Assembly (NCBI GenBank): GCA_963743575.1
Contig: CAVUQC010000004.1
Coordinates: 434,001-498,000, forward strand
DNA length: 64,000 bases
From: DASUPK01 sp963743575
GTDB lineage: Bacteria; Actinomycetota; Thermoleophilia; Solirubrobacterales; 70-9
Direction: 5' to 3'
The notes beneath the pieces are model-generated. The model was not told the origin of the DNA. It saw nothing but the letters and a program-made list of their open reading frames with translations, and searched no databases. How positions within the stretch are numbered: the first letter of the stretch is position 1; the number at the start of each line of letters is the position of its first letter. The translations under genes were made by a program, and so were the position numbers. Positions 58,626 through 64,000 of the stretch are shown here, piece after piece.

Positions 58626-60625
58626 CAGGCGGGCTGGGCGGCGCGGTGGCGGTTGGCCACCAGGTCCGCGATCTCGCCCATGATCCGGTTGATCTCGAAG
58701 TCCTTCGGCGTGTAGACGCCGGCGACGCCCGCGTCGCGCATGGCGGCCGCGTCGACCGCGGGGATGATCCCGCCGACCACCACCGGGATATCCGCGCCAT
58801 CGGCGCGCAGCAGCTCGACCACGCGAGGCACAAGCTCGCGGTGGGAGCCGGAGAGGATGGAGAGGCCGACCACGTCGACGTCCTCCTCGACAGCCGACTT
58901 GGCGATCTGCTCGGGCGTGAGGCGGATGCCCTGGTAGATCACCTCCATGCCGACGTCGCGGGCGCGGACGGCGATCTGCTCGGCGCCGTTCGAGTGCCCG
59001 TCGAGCCCGGGCTTGCCGACCAGGATCCGGATCGGATGTCCGATCTCCTCCGAGACCTTCTTCACCCGCTCGCGGACATCCCCGAGCAGGTCCCCGTTGA
59101 CCGACCCGACGGCGGCCGCCTCCCCGACGCCGGTGGGCGCCCTGTAGTCGCCGAACACCTCGCGCAGGGTGCCGGCCCATTCCCCGGTCGTCGCGCCGGC
59201 CTTGGCCGCCTCGAGCGTCGCCGGGAGGATGTTGGTGCTCTCGTCAGCCGCGGCCTCGGCGAGCTTCTCCAGCGCCGCGTCGACCGCCCCCTGGTCGCGA
59301 TCCGACTTCCACTCCTCGAGCGCCGCGATCCGCTCCCGCTCGACCTCGGGGTCGGGCGTCAGGATCCCGCCGTCCTCGCCGGTAATCAGCGGCGATTCCT
59401 CGGACTCGGTGAACTTGTTCTGCCCGACCACGGTGATGTCGCCGCGCTCGATCTTGGCGATGCGCTCGCGGTTCGACTCCACCAGCCGGGCCTTCATGTA
59501 CGGGACCGCCTCGACGGCGCCGCCCCTCTCCTCGACGGCCTTCATCTCCGCCTTGGCGCCCTCCACGAGCTCGGCGACCAGCCCTTCCATGACCTTCGAC
59601 CCTTCGAAGATGTCGGGGTACTCGAGCAGGTCGGTCTCCTCGGCAAGGATCTGCTGGATGCGCAGGCTCCATTGCTGGTCCCAGGGGCGGGGAAGCCCAA
59701 GCGCCTCGTTCCAGGCGGGAAGCTGGATGGCGCGGGCGCGGGCGTCTCGGCCGAGCGTCACGGCGAGAGCCTCGAGCACGATCCGCGGCACATTGTTCTC
59801 GGGCTGTGACTCGGTGAGCCCGAGCGAATTGACCTGGACGCCGTAGCGAAGTCGCAGGAACTTGGGCTCGGTGACGCCGTAACGGTTTCGGCCGATCCAT
59901 TCCCACATCTCGCCCATGGCCCGGAGCTTTGCGTGCTCCTCGATGAAGCGGACACCGGCGTTGACGAAGAACGAAATGCGGCCGAACACCTTGGGGAAGT
60001 CCTCGTCCGCGACCTGGCCCCGAGCCTTGACCTCATCGAGCACCGCCATCGCGGTCGACAGGGCGTAGGCGACCTCCTGAACCGGAGTGGCTCCCGCCTC
60101 CTGCAGGTGGTAGCTGCAGACGTTGATCGGATTCCATTTCGGGATCTCGTTGACGGTGAACGCGACGGTGTCGGCGATCAGGCGCATCGAGGGACTGGGT
60201 GGGAAGGCGTAGGTGCCTCGGGAGAGGTACTCCTTGATGATGTCGTTCTGAGTGGTTCCGGCCAGCTCGGAACGCTCGACGCCGTTCTCCTCCGCGACCG
60301 TCGCGTAGAGGGCGAGCAGCCACGCGGCGGTGGCGTTGATCGTCATCGAGGTGTTCATCTCGCCCAGTGGGATCCCGTCGAGCAGGGCGTGCATATCCCC
60401 CTTATGGGCGATGGAGACGCCGACCTTGCCGACCTCGCCGCGTGCCAGCTCGGCGTCCGGGTCATAGCCCGTCTGGGTGGGCAGGTCGAAGGCGATCGAG
60501 AGACCGGTCTGGCCCTTGGCGAGGTTCTTGCGGTAGAGCTCGTTGGAGCGCCGAGCATCCGAATGGCCCGAGTAGGTGCGAATCACCCAGGGGCGGTCCC
60601 TCTCGGGGAGGCGGTGCTCGCTCAT
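58625..60625 (-). CDS. meaA: MeaA-type ethylmalonyl-CoA mutase (B12-dependent)
   Basis: The 666-aa mutase has both the catalytic TIM barrel and the B12 domain in one chain. The barrel contains WVIRTYSGHSDARRSNELYR, LSIAFDLPTQTGYDPDAELA and NTSMTINATAAWLLALYATV, which are typical of MeaA rather than methylmalonyl-CoA mutase. The B12 domain has GLDGHSNGAEQIA (DxHxxG, near residue 541) and VVGLSILSGSH. It converts (2R)-ethylmalonyl-CoA to methylsuccinyl-CoA. ATG 60625 follows TACCAT by seven bases. No ccr gene is in the window. Confidence 0.9.
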   Translation of the reverse strand: MSEHRLPERDRPWVIRTYSGHSDARRSNELYRKNLAKGQTGLSIAFDLPTQTGYDPDAELARGEVGKVGVSIAHKGDMHALLDGIPLGEMNTSMTINATAAWLLALYATVAEENGVERSELAGTTQNDIIKEYLSRGTYAFPPSPSMRLIADTVAFTVNEIPKWNPINVCSYHLQEAGATPVQEVAYALSTAMAVLDEVKARGQVADEDFPKVFGRISFFVNAGVRFIEEHAKLRAMGEMWEWIGRNRYGVTEPKFLRLRYGVQVNSLGLTESQPENNVPRIVLEALAVTLGRDARARAIQLPAWNEALGLPRPWDQQWSLRIQQILAEETDLLEYPDIFEGSKVMEGLVAELVEGAKAEMKAVEERGGAVEAVPYMKARLVESNRERIAKIERGDITVVGQNKFTESEESPLITGEDGGILTPDPEVERERIAALEEWKSDRDQGAVDAALEKLAEAAADESTNILPATLEAAKAGATTGEWAGTLREVFGDYRAPTGVGEAAAVGSVNGDLLGDVRERVKKVSEEIGHPIRILVGKPGLDGHSNGAEQIAVRARDVGMEVIYQGIRLTPEQIAKSAVEEDVDVVGLSILSGSHRELVPRVVELLRADGADIPVVVGGIIPAVDAAAMRDAGVAGVYTPKDFEINRIMGEIADLVANRHRAAQPA

Positions 60626-60736
60626 GTGCCTAATGGTAAGTGCCTGGTAAATGAACCCGCGCACCGACCGCTCCATCCGGCAATGCGCGGTGTTCTTGCA
60701 AACTCCTGGACCCCTCAAGGCTAGGCTCACCCACTC

Positions 60737-61435
60737 ATGAGAACCAAGCTCACAGCCCTGCTCGTCACGGTCGCCGCCCTCGCGGCGGGCGCCGTCGCGC
60801 ACGCCGCCCCGATTCCGGTGGCGAGCTACACGTTCCAGGGCCGGGACGACGTCAACGCGTTCCAGAACGTGGGCATGGGCGGCTGCAAGCGCTCCTGGGT
60901 GAAGAACCAGGCGCTCGGCCTGACCGTCGGCAAGACGGGGAGCACCTGCACCTACCGCTCCTCCGTGGTCGGCGACTCGAGCAGCGGGTACTCCGACCTG
61001 GGGATGGTCGCGACGGCCGTCGTCGGTGGCGGCGGCAAGAAGGCCCAGCTGAAGTCCCTGGTCGGCGTCGGGGTCCGCTACAGCAGCTCCGCGAGCTACG
61101 TGCTGCGCGTGCTCCCCAACAAGCACAAGTGGCAGTACTTCCGCGATCCCAAGGGCGCGGCCGGCCCCAAGCTCGAGGCCTCCGGTGGCGGCAAGTTCAT
61201 CAGGGTCGCCTCGAAGCCCAACATGATCGCGCTGCGCGCGTTCTCGTTCAGCGGCAACAGCACGAGCGTGATCGGATCGGTCAACGGGCACAGTGTCGTC
61301 TCACTCACCGATTCGAGCGCCGATCAGCCCGACGGCCGCCAGACGGTCCTCGTCGAAGGCGTCAAGGGTGGATCCGGCACCGGTGTGATGGGCGTGTTCG
61401 ACAACGTCACCGTCCAGGTCCCGAACCCCTTTTAG
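60737..61435 (+). CDS. Secreted beta-sandwich protein of unknown function
   Basis: The 232-aa exported protein has a signal peptide (residues 1 to about 23, AVAHA). The mature part resembles a concanavalin/LamG-type jelly roll: VASYTFQGRDDVNAFQNVGM, YSDLGMVATAVVGGGGKKAQ, and GVMGVFDNVTVQVPN at the end. There are two cysteines near positions 50 and 76. The substrate is unknown. ATG 60737 is nine bases after TAGGCT (60722-60727). Confidence 0.75.
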   Translation: MRTKLTALLVTVAALAAGAVAHAAPIPVASYTFQGRDDVNAFQNVGMGGCKRSWVKNQALGLTVGKTGSTCTYRSSVVGDSSSGYSDLGMVATAVVGGGGKKAQLKSLVGVGVRYSSSASYVLRVLPNKHKWQYFRDPKGAAGPKLEASGGGKFIRVASKPNMIALRAFSFSGNSTSVIGSVNGHSVVSLTDSSADQPDGRQTVLVEGVKGGSGTGVMGVFDNVTVQVPNPF

Positions 61436-61485
61436 GGGAACGGAATCTTTCCGGGCACCGGGCGCGATCCTCTACCTTGCGCCCC

Positions 61486-61776
61486 GTGGCAACGACCACG
61501 GTTGAGCGCCCCAAGTCAGCCGGCCCGGGCGAGGGAGTTGGCGGGAACTGGCTGGTGATCGTCCTGAACGACGACCACAACACCTTCGACCACGTCGCCA
61601 AGACGCTCGCGCGGGTGATCCCCGGCATCTCGCTCGACGGGGGCTATAGCTACGCCGACACGATCCACAACCGCGGCCAGGCTGCAGTCTGGACGGGGCC
61701 GAAGGAGCCCGCCGAGCTCTACTGGGAGCAGCTCCAACGGGCGGGCCTGACGATGGCCCCACTCGAGCAGCACTAG
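61486..61776 (+). CDS. clpS: ATP-dependent Clp protease adaptor ClpS
   Basis: The 96-aa protein is the N-end rule adaptor that delivers substrates with bulky N termini to ClpAP or ClpCP. The core motif NWLVIVLNDDHNTFDHVAKT contains the N-degron-binding acids, and ANGGYSYAD-like DGGYSYADTIHNRGQAAVWT follows the family pattern. GTG 61486 is seven bases after TACCTT. No clpA or clpC lies in the window. Confidence 0.9.
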   Translation: MATTTVERPKSAGPGEGVGGNWLVIVLNDDHNTFDHVAKTLARVIPGISLDGGYSYADTIHNRGQAAVWTGPKEPAELYWEQLQRAGLTMAPLEQH

Positions 61777-61801
61777 CGTCCGCCCGCGTAGGATTGCGGC
61801 C

Positions 61802-62203
61802 GTGCCGTTCACGCTCAGGAACCTCAAGGAGGATCTGCCGGACGTCGGGTCCAACTTCGACGGCGCGCCGGACCTGGAGTTTCGCCTGGCGACCGAGGCC
61901 CTCGAGCTCGAGCAGTCCGGCCTGAGCTATCAGCGCGTCCCACCCGGCTATCGCTTTCCATACGGCCACACGCACGAGAGGCAGGAGGAGGTCTACGTGG
62001 TGGTGGGCGGGAGCGGGCGGATGAAGCTCGATGACGAGATCGTCGAGCTCAATCAATGGGACGCGGTGCGCGTCCCGCCCGGTACGTGGCGAGGCTACGA
62101 GGCCGGGCCTGAGGGCCTCGAGATCTTCGTGATCGGCGCACCCAATCTCGGCGACGCTCCACGCGAGGACGTCGAGGGCGAGCGCGACTGGTGGGCTGAC
62201 TAG
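61802..62203 (+). CDS. Cupin-domain protein
   Basis: The 133-aa single cupin has YRFPYGHTHERQEEVYVVVG as cupin motif 1 (G-x5-HxH-x3-4-E) and LNQWDAVRVPPGTWRGYEAG as motif 2; the histidines and glutamate for a metal are present. It binds a metal and may act on or sense small molecules. GTG 61802 follows TAGGAT by seven bases. Its stop shares a CTAG with the convergent amidase gene. Confidence 0.83.
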   Translation: MPFTLRNLKEDLPDVGSNFDGAPDLEFRLATEALELEQSGLSYQRVPPGYRFPYGHTHERQEEVYVVVGGSGRMKLDDEIVELNQWDAVRVPPGTWRGYEAGPEGLEIFVIGAPNLGDAPREDVEGERDWWAD

Positions 62204-63378
62204 CCCGTTCCGCCTGCCGCGAGCAGCATGAGGTCACTTCCCGGCGCCCCGATCAGGCTGAGGCCGACCGGCAGATCCCCGGCGCGCAGCAGCGGCATCG
62301 AGATCGCCGGCGCCCCGGCAAGGGTCGCAATCGAGGTCAGCTGCCCGGCGGAGACGCGGGCTCGTTCCCTCTCCGCAGCATCGGCCTCGCGGCCCGGGCC
62401 CGGGGTGCCGGTGGTGGGGAGGATGAGGGCCTCGTTCGCGCGGAGACGCGATACGGCCGCTGCGATCGCCCGCGCGACGGGCTCGGCATCGGCCACGTCG
62501 GAGGGGCCGAAGCCCGAGGCGCGCTCGAGTCGCTGGGCGATGTCGGATCCCAGCGAGGGGCTGGTGCGCTCGACCCAATCCCCGTAGTTGCTCCACACCT
62601 GGATCCCCTGAAGCACGTTGAACGCCGCCATCCCGTCCGCGGCAGAGGGCACATCGTCCAGGATCGCTGTCTCGGCGACCGCAGACCCGAGTCGCTCCGC
62701 CAGGTCGCTCGCGGCCGATCGGGCCGCCTCGGCCACCTCCGGCTCGGCGACGGAGAGCAGGGGCGGCGCGATCAGCAACCGGGACGGTGGTGAGCCGGGG
62801 GCGCCGGGCTCGCCGAGGAGCACCTCCGCAGCTCGCCGGAGCCGTTCGGGGTCGTCGGCCAACAGGCCCACCGTGTCGAAGCCCTGTGCCAGCGGCATGA
62901 CGCCCACGACCGGTATCCGGCCGTGGGTGGGGCGGAAGCCCCAGATGCCGCAATAGGAGGCGGGCACTCGGATTGACCCGAGGGTGTCGGTGCCCAGCCC
63001 CAGCTCGCAGATCCCGCCGGCCACCGCGGCCGCCGGGCCGCTGGTCGATCCACCCGGGTCGCGATCGGGCGCCGCCGGATTCCGGGGCATCCCGTAGTGG
63101 GCGTTGTCGCCGCTCAGGCTAAAGGCGAGCTCCGCGCACCGGCCCTTGGGCGCCAGGCTCGCGCCGCCCTCCGTCAGCGCGGTCACAGCGGGAGCCGACT
63201 CCCTGGCTGGACCATGCTCGGCGGCCCAGTCGGGATTCCCGCCGCCGGTGACGGCTCCCCGGACATCGATCACGTCCTTGACGACCAGGCTCAGGCCTTC
63301 CAGCGGCCCTGATTTGGCCCGCTGGCCGGTGGGCGGCTCCCATCCCGGGACGAGAGCTCCGAGTGGGTCGGCGGTCAC
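62200..63378 (-). CDS. Amidase signature family protein
   Basis: The 392-aa amidase has the Ser-cisSer-Lys triad: lysine in LVVKDVID (about residue 30), the cis-serine in PGGSTSGPAAAVAGG, and the nucleophile in DTLGSIRVPAS, with GFRPTHGRIP after it. It is a little shorter than GatA (about 480 aa), so it is not a tRNA amidotransferase subunit; a carboxylamide of unknown type is the substrate. The start is GTG 63378, 13 bases downstream of the RTX gene stop, so it probably shares the transcript. Confidence 0.85.
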   Translation of the reverse strand: MTADPLGALVPGWEPPTGQRAKSGPLEGLSLVVKDVIDVRGAVTGGGNPDWAAEHGPARESAPAVTALTEGGASLAPKGRCAELAFSLSGDNAHYGMPRNPAAPDRDPGGSTSGPAAAVAGGICELGLGTDTLGSIRVPASYCGIWGFRPTHGRIPVVGVMPLAQGFDTVGLLADDPERLRRAAEVLLGEPGAPGSPPSRLLIAPPLLSVAEPEVAEAARSAASDLAERLGSAVAETAILDDVPSAADGMAAFNVLQGIQVWSNYGDWVERTSPSLGSDIAQRLERASGFGPSDVADAEPVARAIAAAVSRLRANEALILPTTGTPGPGREADAAERERARVSAGQLTSIATLAGAPAISMPLLRAGDLPVGLSLIGAPGSDLMLLAAGGTG

Positions 63379-63391
63379 CCGCCCATCATCT

Positions 63392-64000
63392 CTACTTCTT
63401 CGCTGGTGAGTCCTGGACGAGCGTGTTGTTGCCAGGCCCGCCGTTGAGGCGATCCTTGCCGGGCCCTCCAATCAGCTGGTCCGGGCCAGGCCCGCCGAAG
63501 AGGCGGTCCATTCCGGAGCCGCCGCCGAGCAGATCGGCGCCGGCGCCGGCGATCAGGACGTCGTCGCCGGCGTTGCCGCTGAGCAGGTCGTCGTCGGAGC
63601 CGCCATTGAGCTTGTCGTTGCCCGAGTTGCCGAGCAGGATGTCGCGGCCGGCCCCGGCCACGACCGTGTCGTCGCCGCTGCCGCCCTGGATGTTGTCGCG
63701 GAAGCGCCCGCCCCTGAGGTGGTCATCACCCGGGCCGGCGAGCACCAGGTTGAAGGCCGATCCTCCGCCGGCGTAGCGGTCGTTTCCGGGGCCCAGGTCG
63801 GCCGCCGCACCCGTGCCGTGCCCGAAGCCGCCGGGGAGGTCGCGTTGGCCAAAGCCCTTGTCGATGCCCACTCCGGAGAGATCCACCCGGTCGTTGCCGC
63901 CGCCGGCCACGACGTCGACTTCGGAGACCTTGAGACAGCCGATCGCGCTGCCGCGCGGGTTCTTGCCGTCCACCTTGACCAGCCCGTTCCTGCAAGCGAC
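63392..64000 (-). CDS. Secreted RTX-repeat protein (C-terminal part, runs off the window)
   Basis: This is the 3' end of a longer gene; its start lies beyond 64000. It encodes at least 20 nonapeptide repeats of the GGxGxDxxx type (GGSGDDTVVAGAGRDILLG, GGSDDDLLSGNAGDDVLIAG, GGPGPDQLIGGPGKDRLNGG) after a KVDGKNPRGSAIGCLKVSE segment. The product ends shortly after the last repeat (NNTLVQDSPAKK). Like the gene at 42671 it is a calcium-binding exported protein, but a domain before the repeats cannot be seen here. Confidence 0.8.
   Translation of the reverse strand, partial: VACRNGLVKVDGKNPRGSAIGCLKVSEVDVVAGGGNDRVDLSGVGIDKGFGQRDLPGGFGHGTGAAADLGPGNDRYAGGGSAFNLVLAGPGDDHLRGGRFRDNIQGGSGDDTVVAGAGRDILLGNSGNDKLNGGSDDDLLSGNAGDDVLIAGAGADLLGGGSGMDRLFGGPGPDQLIGGPGKDRLNGGPGNNTLVQDSPAKK

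Overview
This window is GC-rich, gene-dense DNA that looks chromosomal. The best fit is an actinobacterium of the class Thermoleophilia (Solirubrobacterales-like). The reasons are Actinobacteria-type codon use, many secreted proteins ending in lysine/cysteine-rich tails, RTX and NHL repeat proteins, WS/DGAT and SARP-type regulators, and a MeaA-type ethylmalonyl-CoA pathway. This placement is an inference; no rRNA or marker-gene comparison was possible. I see no tRNA, rRNA, CRISPR array, insertion sequence or phage.

Layout. 1-0.43 kb: RNase P RNA with its terminator. 0.47-8.3 kb: a methyltransferase, an SDR, a c-di-AMP riboswitch ahead of an RlpA-like protein, a CMD-like protein, glutamine synthetase with a flavoprotein, a DUF255 protein and an ACT-domain protein. 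8.4-12.9 kb: a minus-strand operon (NTF2-like, acyl-CoA ligase, MFS, class III aminotransferase). 12.9-19.9 kb: a STAND/SARP regulator, an NHL propeller, a 61-aa protein and two more secreted proteins. 19.9-24.9 kb: HD protein, ferredoxin, succinate-CoA ligase-like pair, then an MFS exporter with its ArsR repressor. 25.0-30.5 kb: a group 3-like [NiFe]-hydrogenase operon. 30.5-34.2 kb: a GNAT/acyl-CoA synthetase, a universal stress protein and a small membrane protein. 34.2-40.5 kb: a 2-oxoacid:ferredoxin oxidoreductase operon led by WS/DGAT. 40.7-46.1 kb: GTP-PEPCK, an RTX protein and TrpB2. 46.2-48.6 kb: a decayed second copy of the regulator-propeller-small-protein unit. 48.6-60.6 kb: Mcl, acyl-CoA dehydrogenase, MaoC hydratase and MeaA-type mutase, interleaved with SDR, SCP2, HTH_42 and secreted proteins. 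60.7-64 kb: a secreted protein, ClpS, a cupin, an amidase and the end of a second RTX gene running off the window.

How the genes fit together. The metabolic genes centre on acetyl-CoA and C4/C5 acyl-CoA: the ethylmalonyl-CoA steps, the ferredoxin-linked oxoacid oxidoreductase, PEPCK, succinate-CoA ligase and wax/TAG storage, with H2 as a further electron donor or sink. Expression signals are compact. Many genes begin 6-7 nt after a TAnnnT hexamer, which suggests leaderless mRNA. Operon partners are often joined by TGATG or ATGA overlaps, and three convergent pairs share a CTAG stop tetranucleotide. Three genes appear to lack an ATG/GTG/TTG start exactly where one is expected. The most distinctive feature is the duplicated module of STAND/SARP regulator, secreted propeller with a Lys/Cys tail, and a small conserved protein. 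The second copy has an eroded regulator and propeller but an intact small protein.
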